Positions 35,416-44,004 of a DNA stretch of 64,000 nt are shown here, piece after piece. Positions within the stretch are counted from its first letter, which is position 1. Every line of letters begins with the position of its first letter. Location of the stretch: assembly GCF_033100095.1 (NCBI RefSeq), contig NZ_CP136921.1, positions 2,512,501-2,576,500 on the forward strand, in the 5' to 3' direction. The notes beneath the pieces were generated by a model. The model saw nothing but the letters and a program-made list of their open reading frames with translations. It searched no databases and was not told where the DNA came from. A program made the position numbers and the translations under genes. The DNA is from Diaphorobacter limosus (GTDB lineage Bacteria > Pseudomonadota > Gammaproteobacteria > Burkholderiales > Burkholderiaceae_C).

Positions 35416-35523
35416 GGGAGCGCCGGCGTCCCGCCGGCACCAAGGCATGCGCACCGGTGCTGCCTCTCCCGCTGGCGGTAGCGGCAGCAAAATCAGGCCC
35501 TGCCGGCGGGACGCCGGCGCTCC
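35416..35523. repeat. Long inverted repeat (GGGAGCGCCGGC family)
   Basis: GGAGCGCCGGCGTCCCGCCG begins at 35417 and its exact inverse CGGCGGGACGCCGGCGCTCC ends at 35523, about 60 bases between the arms. Shorter relatives of the GAGCGCCGGC hairpin occur near 18918, 37511 and 47486. It lies between a Bug gene and an acyl-CoA ligase gene. Confidence 0.85.
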
Positions 35524-35534
35524 TGGCCCGCGCG

Positions 35535-37103
35535 TCAGGTGCTTGCAGGCGGTGCCTGCACATACTGATCACGCAGGGCGCGCTTGAGCACCTTGCCGAT
35601 CTCGCTGCGCGGCAGGCTGGCGGCGATGCGCAGGTCGGCCACGCGCTGGGTCTTGCCGACGCGCTCGTTGAGCCAGACGCGCAGCTCGGCGGCGTCAGGC
35701 TGCGCCCCCGCGCGCGCCACCACGTAAGCCACGGGGGTCTCGCCCCATTGCTCGGAGGGCACGCCTATCACCGCGCATTCCGCCACCTGCGGGTGCTGCG
35801 CCAGCACGGCCTCGATGTCGCTGGGGTAGATGTTGAAACCGCCGCTGATGATCATGTCCTTCATGCGGTCGCCCAGCACGATGAAGCCGTCCTCGTCCAG
35901 CCGGCCCACGTCGCCGCTGCGGATGAAGCGGTTGCCCTCGCCGTCGAACCATTCGACCTCGGCGGTCTTCTCGGGCAGGCGGTAGTAGCCGCTCATCATG
36001 CCGGCCGAGCGTCCGACGATCTCGCCCTGCTCGCCGGCGGGCAGCTCGCGCCCCTGTTCGTCAATGAAGCGCATGTCGGCGCCATCGGCGGGGCGGCCGA
36101 CGGTGTGCAGCTTGTTCGGAAAGTCATGGCAATGCAGCTCGCAGCGCACGCCGCCCTCGGTCAGGCCGTAGTACTCGATGAGCCGGCCCGGCCAGCGGCG
36201 CAGCACCTCGGCCTTGAGCTTGGCGCTGAACGGCGCGCTGGTGCAAAACTTGTTTTGCAGGCGGCTCAGATCCGTGGTGTCGAACGTGGGGCAGGCCAGC
36301 AGGCGCTGGTACTGCACGGGCACCAGCATGCTGTGCGTGGCGCCATGCTGCTCGGCCAGCCGCAGGTAATGCGCGGCGTCGAACTTGCGCATCAGCACCA
36401 GCGTGCCGCCCAGCGCCAGCGTGGGCAGGGCCGCCACCAGCGTGGTGTTGGAGTACAGCGGCGTGGCGCACAGCGACACGGCATCGGGCCCATAACCATT
36501 GCCGACGGCACGCTGCACATGGGCCCAGCGCATGGCCCAGGACTGGACTATGCCCTTGGGCACGCCCGTGGTGCCCGAGGAATAGATCACGTTGAACGGC
36601 CAGTCGGGCCGGGGCGTGATGGCGTCGGGCGCGGCATCGCCCGCGGCCAGCCATTGCGACCAGGGCTGGCCGGCCTCGGGCACATCGTCCAGCGCCACGC
36701 AGTGCAGCGCGGCGCCCTCGTGCAGCGGCCACTGCGCAGCCACCTCGCGGTCGCGCAGCACCAGGTGTGCGCCGCAGTTGTCCAGCATGGCGCTCAGGTG
36801 CCCGGCCGTGGCCGAGGGCGCCAGCGGCGCCACGGCCACCCCGGCGCGCAGCGCGCCCAGGTAGGCCAGCACATATTCGATGCTGGCGCCGGCGCAGATC
36901 GCCAGCACATCGCCCGGCCCCAGGCCGTCACGCTGCAGACTGGCGGCCACCCGGTTCATCCCGGCGCACAGGGCGGCGTAGTCCAGGCTTTGCCCTTCAA
37001 AAATCACAGCCTTGTGGCCGGGCCGCAGCGCGGCCTGGCGCGCGATCAATTCGGGCAGCGAGCCGAAGGGTTGGGACAGCAGGTGTTCGATATCGGGGTG
37101 CAT
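35535..37103 (-). CDS. AMP-dependent acyl-CoA synthetase
   Basis: A 522-residue ANL ligase. The AMP-binding loop IYSSGTTGVPKGIVQ, EYYGLTEGGVRCE, RSGDVGRLDEDGFIVLGDRMKDMIISGGFNIYP and SEIGKVLKRALRDQY with the C-terminal Lys are intact. It activates an unidentified acid to the CoA thioester. It lies upstream of a Bug receptor gene on the same strand. This is the third acyl-CoA ligase in the window and shares only family-level motifs with the other two. Confidence 0.86.
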   Translation of the reverse strand: MHPDIEHLLSQPFGSLPELIARQAALRPGHKAVIFEGQSLDYAALCAGMNRVAASLQRDGLGPGDVLAICAGASIEYVLAYLGALRAGVAVAPLAPSATAGHLSAMLDNCGAHLVLRDREVAAQWPLHEGAALHCVALDDVPEAGQPWSQWLAAGDAAPDAITPRPDWPFNVIYSSGTTGVPKGIVQSWAMRWAHVQRAVGNGYGPDAVSLCATPLYSNTTLVAALPTLALGGTLVLMRKFDAAHYLRLAEQHGATHSMLVPVQYQRLLACPTFDTTDLSRLQNKFCTSAPFSAKLKAEVLRRWPGRLIEYYGLTEGGVRCELHCHDFPNKLHTVGRPADGADMRFIDEQGRELPAGEQGEIVGRSAGMMSGYYRLPEKTAEVEWFDGEGNRFIRSGDVGRLDEDGFIVLGDRMKDMIISGGFNIYPSDIEAVLAQHPQVAECAVIGVPSEQWGETPVAYVVARAGAQPDAAELRVWLNERVGKTQRVADLRIAASLPRSEIGKVLKRALRDQYVQAPPAST

Positions 37104-37636
37104 GGGTCTTGCCGGTCGGTGGAGGCGTCACGATAAGGCGGCCAGCGTGTCATGGGTTTCGTGATTGGGCAACCCCGGCTTTGGCGCACTCAAAGGGCGG
37201 TTGTGGCTCTGGCTGCCAGTCCCGCGGGAATACGTTGCCGCGTGCCTTGCGTGCATGCACACACCTTTTGTTAGCGCACACCGCTGGTTTGGCACGGGGT
37301 TCAACTCCCTCGCCCCCCTGGGGGAGAGGGTGGGGGTGAGGGGGGATCAGTGCTCTTTTATGCCCCCTCACCCCTGCCCTCTCCCGCTGGCGGGAGAGGG
37401 AGAAACAGCCAACAGCGGCACGATGACAGCACAGCGCGCTATAGAAATATGCTTGATCAGCAAGCTGTCTCAGACTCCTTCCCCCTCTGGGGGAAGGTGG
37501 GGATGGGGGCCGGGAGCGCCGGCATCTTGCCGGCATGAGGGGGTGAACGTCGCTGCCCCCACGAATGGGGAGGGAAAAGCAGCCAAAACCGGCATACTCA
37601 AAGCGCAACGCGCTATGAAAATATAAGCGTCGTGCC
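37104..37636. other. Repeat-rich intergenic region
   Basis: A 530-bp gap with CCCTCTCCC/GGGAGAGGG palindromes at 37305-37402 and 37475-37572 and a GAGCGCCGGCATCTTGCCGGC hairpin at 37511-37535. A second stretch of the same kind with the same order of repeats lies at 47200-47580. No gene recognised. Confidence 0.7.
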
Positions 37637-39025
37637 TCAGCACTCCACGATATTCACCGCCAGCCCGCCGCGCGAAGTCTCCTTGTACTTGGTCATCATG
37701 TCGGCGCCCGTCTCGCGCATGGTCTTGATGACCTGGTCCAGGCTCACATGGTGCGTGCCGTCGCCGTGCAGCGCCATGCGCGCGGCGTTGATGGCCTTGA
37801 CGGATGCCAGCGCGTTGCGCTCTATGCAAGGGATTTGCACCAGCCCGCCCACCGGGTCGCAGGTCAGGCCCAGGTGGTGCTCCATGCCAATCTCGGCGGC
37901 GTTCTCCACCTGCGCGGGCGTGCCGCCCAGCACGGCGCACAGACCGGCGGCGGCCATGGAGCAGGCCACGCCCACCTCGCCCTGGCAACCAACCTCGGCG
38001 CCCGAGATGGAGGCGTTCTCCTTGTACAGAATGCCGATGGCGCCGGCGGTGAGCAGAAAGTCGATCACGCCCGCCTCGGTCGCGCCGTCGATATAACGCC
38101 AGTAGTAATGCAGCACCGCCGGCACGATCCCCGCCGCGCCGTTGGTCGGCGCCGTCACCACGCGCCCGCCGGCGGCGTTTTCTTCGTTGACCGCCAGGGC
38201 AAACAGGTTCACCCAATCGATCACCTGCAGCGGGTCTTGCTGCAGGCTTTGCGACGCCTGCAGCGCCCGGTGCAGCGCGGGGGCGCGCCGGCGCACGCGA
38301 AAGCCGCCGGGCAGCTCGCCCTCGGCGCCGCAGCCGCGCGCCACGCAGTCCTGCATCACGCGCCAGATGGCCAGCAGGCCGGCGTCGATCTCGGCGTCAC
38401 TGCGCCAATGGCGCTCGTTGATGCGCATCACCTGGGCAATGCTTCCGCCCTGGGCCTGCGCCTGCGCCAGTAGTTGCGCGCCGCTGTGAAACGGCAGCGG
38501 CAGCACCTCGGTATCCGGCGCAATCTGCGCCTGGCGCTGCGCGTCCTGGGCCGCCTCTTCGCTGACGATGAAGCCGCCGCCCACCGAGTAATACACCTGC
38601 GCGTCCAGCAGGTTGCCGGCCGCATCGAAGGCTTCGAAGCGCATGCCGTTGGCGTGCAGCGGCAGGCTTTCGTCGGCAATCAGCGGCAGGTCGGCGTTCC
38701 AGTCGAAGGCAATCTCGGGGCCGCCCTCCAGCGGCAGCCGGTGCTGGCCGCGGATGCGCGCGATCAGCGGATCGATGAGGGCCACATCCACCGTATCCGG
38801 CGCATGGCCGCACAGACCCAGCAGCACCGCCCGGTCGCTGGCGTGCCCCCGACCCGTGGCGCCCAGCGAGCCATACAGCGTGCTGCGCACGCGCGCCACC
38901 TGCGCCATGCGCCCGCCGCGCGCCAGGCGCTGCACAAACAGCCGCGCCGCGCGCATGGGCCCCACGGTGTGCGAGCTGGACGGGCCTATGCCGATCTTGA
39001 AAAGGTCGAAAACGCTGACGGCCAT
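37637..39025 (-). CDS. sdaA: L-serine ammonia-lyase (single-chain, 4Fe-4S)
   Basis: A 462-residue L-serine dehydratase that deaminates serine to pyruvate in the cytoplasm with a labile 4Fe-4S cluster. The N-terminal beta domain opens with [21 protein letters not shown], and the alpha domain carries the cluster cysteines in [38 protein letters not shown] lies six bases before the ATG at 39025. The gene stands alone next to the integron and is probably part of the ancestral chromosome flanking it. Confidence 0.93.
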   Translation of the reverse strand: MAVSVFDLFKIGIGPSSSHTVGPMRAARLFVQRLARGGRMAQVARVRSTLYGSLGATGRGHASDRAVLLGLCGHAPDTVDVALIDPLIARIRGQHRLPLEGGPEIAFDWNADLPLIADESLPLHANGMRFEAFDAAGNLLDAQVYYSVGGGFIVSEEAAQDAQRQAQIAPDTEVLPLPFHSGAQLLAQAQAQGGSIAQVMRINERHWRSDAEIDAGLLAIWRVMQDCVARGCGAEGELPGGFRVRRRAPALHRALQASQSLQQDPLQVIDWVNLFALAVNEENAAGGRVVTAPTNGAAGIVPAVLHYYWRYIDGATEAGVIDFLLTAGAIGILYKENASISGAEVGCQGEVGVACSMAAAGLCAVLGGTPAQVENAAEIGMEHHLGLTCDPVGGLVQIPCIERNALASVKAINAARMALHGDGTHHVSLDQVIKTMRETGADMMTKYKETSRGGLAVNIVEC

Positions 39026-39055
39026 GGCCAACCTCCTGTCTGATGTCGGGGAATG

Positions 39056-40081
39056 CTACAGCGCATCCAGCGGGCTCAAAATACCCCGCCCGCCCTTGTT
39101 GAGCACATGGGTGTAAATCATGGTCGTGCTCACATCGGCATGGCCCAGCAACTCTTGCACCGTGCGAATGTCATAACCCGCCTGCAGCAAATGCGTGGCA
39201 AATGAATGGCGCAGCACATGGGGCGACACCGTTTTATGGATATTGGCCAGCCGCGCCGCATCACGCACGGCGCGCTGCACCGATTCGGGGTAAACATGGT
39301 GGCGGCGCTGGATATTCTGGCCGGTGCGCGCATCCGGCCTGGGATCAATGGAGCGCACGGGCGACGGAAAAACCCATTGCCACGCCCATTTGATATCCGC
39401 CTGCGGATATTTGGCCGCCAGCGCATGCGGCAAATATACGCAACCCAGGCCCAAGGCCAAATCCTTCTCATGCAAGACACGGGCCTTTTGCAATTGATCT
39501 TTCAAAGGGGCGATCAGATTTTCTGGCAATACCGTAATACGGTCCTTATTCCCCTTGCCCTCGCGAATCACAATCTCGCGCCGCTCAAACTCCACATCCT
39601 TCACGCGCAGGCGCAAGGCCTCCATCAGCCGCATGCCGGTGCCGTACAGCAATTGCGCAATCAAGCCTGTCGTGCCATCCATGTGCATCAGCAACTGGCG
39701 CACCTCGGATGGCGTCAGCACCACCGGCAACCTGCGCGGACGCCTGGCCTGGATCACCTCGTCCAGCCAGGGCAGATCGATAGCGAGCACTTGCTTGTAC
39801 AAATAAAGAAGCGCCGCCTTGGCCTGATTCTGCGTGGATGCCGACACCTGCCTGTCCACCGCCAGGTGGCTCAAGAAAGCCTCGACCTCGGCCGCGCCCA
39901 TGTCCTGCGGGTGGCGCTTGTCATGGAACAGGATGAAGCGCCGCGCCCAGTCTATGTACGCCTCCTCGGTACGAATGCTGTAGTGCCGCGTGCGCAGATG
40001 AATGCGCATGCGCTCCAGCAACTTGGGCGGTTGCACGGGGGCGGTGACGAGGTCAGGAGGGACGGCGGCATCCTGTGTCAT
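39056..40081 (-). CDS. intI: Integron integrase (tyrosine recombinase)
   Basis: A 341-residue tyrosine recombinase with all catalytic residues: Arg151 in [17 protein letters not shown], Lys176 in GKGNKDR, His288 and Arg291 in [12 protein letters not shown], His314 in [10 protein letters not shown] and nucleophile Tyr323. The IntI-specific insertion is present ([16 protein letters not shown], about 225-240), which separates integron integrases from XerC/D. It would recombine attC and attI. The protein differs throughout from IntI1 and lacks the neighbouring qacE/sul1 genes, so this is not a class 1 integron. The start at MTQDAAV (40081) is the most likely; a longer frame reaches 40147. Confidence 0.93.
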   Translation of the reverse strand: MTQDAAVPPDLVTAPVQPPKLLERMRIHLRTRHYSIRTEEAYIDWARRFILFHDKRHPQDMGAAEVEAFLSHLAVDRQVSASTQNQAKAALLYLYKQVLAIDLPWLDEVIQARRPRRLPVVLTPSEVRQLLMHMDGTTGLIAQLLYGTGMRLMEALRLRVKDVEFERREIVIREGKGNKDRITVLPENLIAPLKDQLQKARVLHEKDLALGLGCVYLPHALAAKYPQADIKWAWQWVFPSPVRSIDPRPDARTGQNIQRRHHVYPESVQRAVRDAARLANIHKTVSPHVLRHSFATHLLQAGYDIRTVQELLGHADVSTTMIYTHVLNKGGRGILSPLDAL

Positions 40082-40196
40082 CCGCAAAATTTTAGGTTTG
40101 GCTAAACGGCTGCGTGATGGGGTTTGCCTGTAGACGTAACGAAACATATTGAACTTTCCGACTACCCGAGTTAAGATGCCCCTCGTCTAATTCTAG
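40082..40196 (+). other. attI region
   Basis: The 115 bp between intI and the first cassette must contain the primary recombination site. The first cassette begins at 40197, so the attI crossover lies at G40196, in TAATTCTAG^TTCTTC. The site cannot be delimited on the left. Confidence 0.65.
40149..40177 (+). promoter_or_regulatory. Candidate cassette promoter Pc
   Basis: TTGAAC at 40149-40154 and TAAGAT at 40172-40177 are 17 bases apart and point into the cassette array. Position and orientation fit the Pc promoter that drives first cassettes. Confidence 0.5.
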
Positions 40197-40493
40197 TTCT
40201 TCGACATTAGAGCTGCGCCGCATAATTGAAATATGCGACTGATAACACAAACGACGGGTATTTATAAAACAAGAAAAATCTGATAGCGTGTGCTGCGCTT
40301 TCAAGCGCGCGACATAAGCGAGCTTATGTGGACGCATCTTTACAGCGCAGCATGAGCATCAGGCATTGTTTGGGTCAGTGGTGCACATCGTCTGTTTACA
40401 AAACTCAGGTTTTTTGGGTGCCCCGCTCCAACGTCGCAGAACCCTTCGTTCGAGCAACGTGGCGCTTCGCACCACATTGCTCAACTACTTTCG
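40197..40493 (+). repeat. 297-bp gene cassette, copy 1
   Basis: Cassette starting TTCTTCGACATTAGAGC and ending in the attC at 40436-40499. Copies 2 and 3 appear identical. Its first half is AT-rich with nested inverted repeats: outer arms TGCTGCGCT (40291-40299) and AGCGCAGCA (40344-40352), inner arms ACATAAGC and GCTTATGT (40312-40329). The only open frame (GTG at 40328, about 60 codons) runs over the hairpins and ends in the next cassette, so I do not call a gene. Confidence 0.9.
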
Positions 40494-40499
40494 TTCTTC
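40436..40499 (+). other. attC site of cassette 1
   Basis: R-double-prime GCAGAAC and R-prime GTTCTTC enclose a stem with arms GAGCAACGTGG and CCACATTGCTC. GCAGAAC is near the inverse of the cassette's own start, as expected. Confidence 0.8.
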
Positions 40500-40790
40500 G
40501 ACATTAGAGCTGCGCCGCATAATTGAAATATGCGACTGATAACACAAACGACGGGTATTTATAAAACAAGAAAAATCTGATAGCGTGTGCTGCGCTTTCA
40601 AGCGCGCGACATAAGCGAGCTTATGTGGACGCATCTTTACAGCGCAGCATGAGCATCAGGCATTGTTTGGGTCAGTGGTGCACATCGTCTGTTTACAAAA
40701 CTCAGGTTTTTTGGGTGCCCCGCTCCAACGTCGCAGAACCCTTCGTTCGAGCAACGTGGCGCTTCGCACCACATTGCTCAACTACTTTCG
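40494..40790 (+). repeat. 297-bp gene cassette, copy 2
   Basis: Same sequence as 40197-40493, directly in tandem. The next cassette begins at 40791 with TTAGCC. Confidence 0.9.
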
Positions 40791-40796
40791 TTAGCC
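40733..40796 (+). other. attC site of cassette 2
   Basis: GCAGAAC ... GTTAGCC, 64 bp, same stem as the attC of copy 1; the last six bases belong to cassette 3. Confidence 0.82.
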
Positions 40797-40824
40797 CGCC
40801 TTTTATTCCTGCCCATTTCAGCCC

Positions 40825-41073
40825 ATGAATATTCAAACGCCATTTACCCTCGCAAGCGTTCGTCCGCTGGGTGTTTGGCGTTTGCTCGGGCTTCGCCTGC
40901 ATGGGTTGCGCCAGTTTCAAGCCTTTTTGGCCTATAGCCCTTGTCCAGTAAGCGCTAGTAGCTATTTTTTTCGTAGTCCGTGGCGCGTGCGGTCACTTTC
41001 GTTTTTGCGCTTTGGGTCTAACCCGGCGCTCAAGCCGACCCGCATACTGCGGGCGGCTTACCTAGTCCGTTAG
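40825..41073 (+). CDS. Cassette-encoded hypothetical protein (cassette 3)
   Basis: An 82-codon frame filling cassette 3. It is related to the frame of cassette 9 (shared IQT-F-SV start and GLRLHGLR-F motif) and ends in the ALKPTR...AAYLVR peptide produced by reading through attC. Its middle part ([12 protein letters not shown]) is encoded by a copy of the host intergenic palindrome at 40924-40970. There is no membrane segment or known domain. Translation is doubtful; the similarity between cassettes may reflect shared DNA and not protein. Confidence 0.4.
   Translation: MNIQTPFTLASVRPLGVWRLLGLRLHGLRQFQAFLAYSPCPVSASSYFFRSPWRVRSLSFLRFGSNPALKPTRILRAAYLVR
40924..40970. repeat. Host intergenic palindrome inside cassette 3
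   Basis: TTTTTGGCCTATAGCCCTTG ... AAGCGCTAGTAGCTATTTTT. This is the same element as the chromosomal copies at 12955-13000 and, in part, 1764-1812. It lies within the frame called in cassette 3. Confidence 0.75.
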
Positions 41074-41075
41074 GC
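41016..41075 (+). other. attC site of cassette 3
   Basis: GTCTAAC and GTTAGGC enclose a stem AAGCCGACCCGC / GCGGGCGGCTT with a short loop; exactly 60 bp, a canonical 59-base-element type. Confidence 0.92.
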
Positions 41076-41094
41076 AGCACAGAGCGACCATTTC

Positions 41095-41649
41095 ATGTCC
41101 GCGAGCACCCCCCCCATAACTCTTCGCCTCATGACCGAGCGCGACCTGCCGATGCTCCATGATTGGCTCAACCGGCCGCACATCGTTGAGTGGTGGGGTG
41201 GTGACGAAGAGCGACCGACTCTTGATGAAGTGCTGGAACACTACCTGCCCAGAGCGATGGCGGAAGAGTCCGTAACACCGTACATCGCAATGCTGGGCGA
41301 GGAACCGATCGGCTATGCTCAGTCGTACGTCGCGCTCGGAAGCGGTGATGGCTGGTGGGAAGATGAAACTGATCCAGGAGTGCGAGGAATAGACCAGTCT
41401 CTGGCTGACCCGACACAGTTGAACAAAGGCCTAGGAACAAGGCTTGTCCGCGCTCTCGTTGAACTACTGTTCTCGGACCCCACCGTGACGAAGATTCAGA
41501 CCGACCCGACTCCGAACAACCATCGAGCCATACGCTGCTATGAGAAGGCAGGATTCGTGCGGGAGAAGATCATCACCACGCCTGACGGGCCGGCGGTTTA
41601 CATGGTTCAAACACGACAAGCCTTCGAGAGAAAGCGCGGTGTTGCCTAA
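41095..41649 (+). CDS. aac(6')-II: Aminoglycoside 6'-N-acetyltransferase, AAC(6')-II type
   Basis: A 184-residue GNAT acetyltransferase that transfers acetyl from acetyl-CoA to the 6'-amino group of aminoglycosides. Segments shared with the AAC(6')-Ib/II group include ITLRLMTERDLPMLHDWLN, HIVEWWGGDEERPTL, ESVTPYIAML, GYAQSYVALGSGDGWWE, DPGVRGIDQ, the acetyl-CoA loop LNKGLGTRLVRALVELLF and RAIRCYEKAGF. From memory the sequence agrees with AAC(6')-IIa over its whole length; members of this type modify tobramycin and gentamicin but amikacin poorly. It is a complete gene cassette (41070-41697) with its own attC, third-party to the chromosome and easily mobilised. Confidence 0.92.
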   Translation: MSASTPPITLRLMTERDLPMLHDWLNRPHIVEWWGGDEERPTLDEVLEHYLPRAMAEESVTPYIAMLGEEPIGYAQSYVALGSGDGWWEDETDPGVRGIDQSLADPTQLNKGLGTRLVRALVELLFSDPTVTKIQTDPTPNNHRAIRCYEKAGFVREKIITTPDGPAVYMVQTRQAFERKRGVA

Positions 41650-41703
41650 CAACTCATTCAAGCCGACGCCGCTTCGCGGCGCGGCTTAATTCAGGTGTTC
41701 TTC
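41644..41703 (+). other. attC site of cassette 4 (aac(6')-II)
   Basis: GCCTAAC ... GTTCTTC with stem AAGCCGACGCCGC / GCGGCGCGGCTT; the same attC type as in aadA-like resistance cassettes. GCCTAAC is the exact inverse of the cassette start GTTAGGC. Confidence 0.93.
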
Positions 41704-41994
41704 GACATTAGAGCTGCGCCGCATAATTGAAATATGCGACTGATAACACAAACGACGGGTATTTATAAAACAAGAAAAATCTGATAGCGTGTGCTGCGCT
41801 TTCAAGCGCGCGACATAAGCGAGCTTATGTGGACGCATCTTTACAGCGCAGCATGAGCATCAGGCATTGTTTGGGTCAGTGGTGCACATCGTCTGTTTAC
41901 AAAACTCAGGTTTTTTGGGTGCCCCGCTCCAACGTCGCAGAACCCTTCGTTCGAGCAACGTGGCGCTTCGCACCACATTGCTCAACTACTTTCG
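41698..41994 (+). repeat. 297-bp gene cassette, copy 3
   Basis: Same sequence as copies 1 and 2, separated from them by cassettes 3 and 4. Its outer and inner inverted repeats lie at 41792-41853. Confidence 0.9.
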
Positions 41995-42000
41995 TTATAC
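41937..42000 (+). other. attC site of cassette 5
   Basis: GCAGAAC ... GTTATAC, same stem as in copies 1 and 2. Confidence 0.82.
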
Positions 42001-42027
42001 GGCACTCATCTAAACATTAGGGGAAGC

Positions 42028-43272
42028 ATGAGCAGCGGAACATTTGGGATCACGCGCGAGAAGAAGATCATTAGTAGCGGCGCAAGAAAGGTTTTTACGC
42101 CGCACGCACCTGTTGACGATATCTCACATTTTTTCGGAAGAGAGGAAGAAGCCTCTCGTTTTGTCAGCGTAATTAATACCGATGGCTTACATGTCTTGGT
42201 CTATGGCGACCGCGGCGTAGGAAAAACATCGCTTGCGATCACGACTTGTCGCGTGCTTCTGCAAGGGATAATGAAAGGCGGCAAGTACATAGAGAAAAGA
42301 TGCGACTCAAGCGATACCTTCGAGTCGATCGCTTTGAAGGTTCTACAGGCGCTTGAGATCAATCATCAAAACCGTGAAACGACGCAAACAACAAATGAGG
42401 GCGGAAAAGCCTCTGTAAAGATTCCGATAGTGGGGGCAGAAGTAGATTCACACCGACAGAGTGCAGTCAAGATATTGCATCAGGTCAACCTTTCGTCGCC
42501 GTCTTGGGTTGCCGAGCAAATTCAATCCAAAGCCGGGATTTTTCTGATTGATGAGATTGACGCAGTTGCTGATAAAGAAGATCGAAAGAAACTTGCGGAA
42601 CTCGTAAAATTGCTGAGCGACAACAAGTCGCAGTTGAAAATCGTCTTAGTCGGTATTGCCAGTACTGGCGCCGATCTAACTGCAGGACATCCTTCAATTC
42701 AGCGTTGCCTCAAAGAGGTACATTTAAAAAGAATGAACGACGACGATGTCAGGAAAATCATACACAACGGCTTTAAGAAAATTGGACAAATCCCAACCGA
42801 AGATGTTGTCAAAACAATCACCGATATTAGCGCCGGACTTCCTCATTTCACCCACCTCATCTGCCTAAAGTGCGCAGAAGCAAGCGTAATTAGTGGAAAC
42901 AAGCATGTCGGCACCGATGTTCTCAAGGCAGCATTAAATGAGTCCGTAAAAGACTCAGAGAATGCGCTAAAGGACAGCTACACTAACTGCCTCCATAATT
43001 TCAACAAACCGCATGAGTACAAAATAATCGTTCAGGGCGCCGCGCATTGCAAAGGAGTGGAATTTCGCGCTTCCGACATCCAACAGCAAATCAAGGTTTT
43101 CGTCAAATTTGATGTGGACCAGAAAGTTGTCTCTCGGCGATTGATAGCAATTGCGGCTAGAGCAGACAGCATCATGGAAAAGTGCGGACGGGGATACTAC
43201 CGCTTCGTGGACCCTCGAATGCCTAGTTTTGTAAAAATGCTTCACGGAGCAGACGCGCAGAGCGCCGTATAA
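42028..43272 (+). CDS. Cassette-encoded AAA ATPase (ORC/STAND-like)
   Basis: A 414-residue P-loop ATPase. Walker A is GDRGVGKTS at 60-68, Walker B FLIDEID at 172-178, and a sensor-like IVLVGIA follows near 206; the remaining part resembles the lid and winged-helix half of Cdc6/ORC-like or STAND ATPases (DVRKIIHNGF, then a C-terminal basic region with SRRLIAIAARAD). GGGGAAG sits five bases before the ATG. GC content is lower than in the chromosome. It occupies its own cassette (41995-43320). Multi-purpose ATPases of this kind often act in anti-phage defence, but no effector is fused here, so the role is open. Confidence 0.8.
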   Translation: MSSGTFGITREKKIISSGARKVFTPHAPVDDISHFFGREEEASRFVSVINTDGLHVLVYGDRGVGKTSLAITTCRVLLQGIMKGGKYIEKRCDSSDTFESIALKVLQALEINHQNRETTQTTNEGGKASVKIPIVGAEVDSHRQSAVKILHQVNLSSPSWVAEQIQSKAGIFLIDEIDAVADKEDRKKLAELVKLLSDNKSQLKIVLVGIASTGADLTAGHPSIQRCLKEVHLKRMNDDDVRKIIHNGFKKIGQIPTEDVVKTITDISAGLPHFTHLICLKCAEASVISGNKHVGTDVLKAALNESVKDSENALKDSYTNCLHNFNKPHEYKIIVQGAAHCKGVEFRASDIQQQIKVFVKFDVDQKVVSRRLIAIAARADSIMEKCGRGYYRFVDPRMPSFVKMLHGADAQSAV

Positions 43273-43326
43273 CAATTCATTCAAGCCGACGCCGCTTCGC
43301 GGCGCGGCTTAATTCAGGCGTTGGGC
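43267..43326 (+). other. attC site of cassette 6
   Basis: GTATAAC ... GTTGGGC, almost identical to the attC of the aac(6')-II cassette. GTATAAC is the exact inverse of the cassette start GTTATAC. Confidence 0.93.
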
Positions 43327-43334
43327 CTCATAAC

Positions 43335-43916
43335 ATGGGCTACTCGTTATCCTTACTTGCAGTTCCAACCTCCGCCGCGGCCGAGGCACTCCGGCAGCTC
43401 GGTTACCTCCGCACTGGTCAATCGTGCGAATACGCGCGGGAACCGCTATCGAGCTATGAGCTCCCCGCAAATTGGTTCCTCATCGTTGCACGTGGGTGCG
43501 ACAGCCGCTTCCGCCAACCGAAGATTCTGGCGCCGTTGTCTGAACACTTTCCCGTTGTCGCATGCTCAATCGAGGAGCACGTGATGTTTAGCTCCGCTGA
43601 GTATTGGGCCGACGGCAATCAGGTATGGCGTGCGGAACATGTCGGTGAAAATGGCCCCATCCACTTAAAGACTTCTGGCGCCCTGCCAGGCGGGTTCGAA
43701 GCCATGGCTGCGGAGCACAAGAGAGCACAAGAGGCAGACGGTGGCGAAAAGGCGGGCGTCGACCACTACTTCGAAATCCCACTAAACGCAGCCAAAGAAG
43801 TAATCGGTTTCAAACACGATGAAGACATTCCTGGCGTCGACTACGAAGGATTCGAGGTTCTCCGCAAGGGCCCTTCGTCTGCCGATTCCAAACCTTGGTG
43901 GCGCTTCTGGAAATGA
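43335..43916 (+). CDS. Cassette-encoded hypothetical protein (cassette 7)
   Basis: A 193-residue soluble protein starting 14 bases into the cassette and ending just before attC, the usual compact cassette layout. It has mixed hydrophobic and charged composition, a central IEEHVMFSSAEYWADGNQVWRAEH segment rich in aromatic residues, and an unusual C-terminal end PWWRFWK. No signal peptide, membrane helix or known catalytic motif is seen. I do not recognise the family; its intact frame and codon use support a real gene. Confidence 0.7.
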   Translation: MGYSLSLLAVPTSAAAEALRQLGYLRTGQSCEYAREPLSSYELPANWFLIVARGCDSRFRQPKILAPLSEHFPVVACSIEEHVMFSSAEYWADGNQVWRAEHVGENGPIHLKTSGALPGGFEAMAAEHKRAQEADGGEKAGVDHYFEIPLNAAKEVIGFKHDEDIPGVDYEGFEVLRKGPSSADSKPWWRFWK

Positions 43917-43917
43917 C

Positions 43918-43998
43918 GCCCAACCTGCGCTTCGAGTGGGACGCTCCAACAGCCGGCTTCGCCGCCTGTTTCCGCGCCCCTCAAGCTAAACGTTAGAG
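43918..43998 (+). other. attC site of cassette 7
   Basis: GCCCAAC ... GTTAGAG, 81 bp. GCCCAAC is the exact inverse of the cassette start GTTGGGC; a GCCGGCTTCGCCGCC-like hairpin forms the centre. Confidence 0.82.
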
Positions 43999-44004
43999 AT
44001 CGTC

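Noticed and set aside
40082..40196. LexA box in front of intI
   Set aside because: CTGTAGACGTAACG near 40130 has only one half of the CTGT-N8-ACAG dyad.
40328..40508. About 60-codon frame in the 297-bp cassettes (also from 40625 and 41829)
   Set aside because: It starts with GTG without ribosome site, crosses the inverted repeats and attC, and ends at different stops in the following cassettes, so a conserved protein is unlikely.
40197..42000. CRISPR array
   Set aside because: The repeated units are 297 bp, only three in number and bounded by attC cores; no short repeat-spacer pattern or cas gene occurs in the window.
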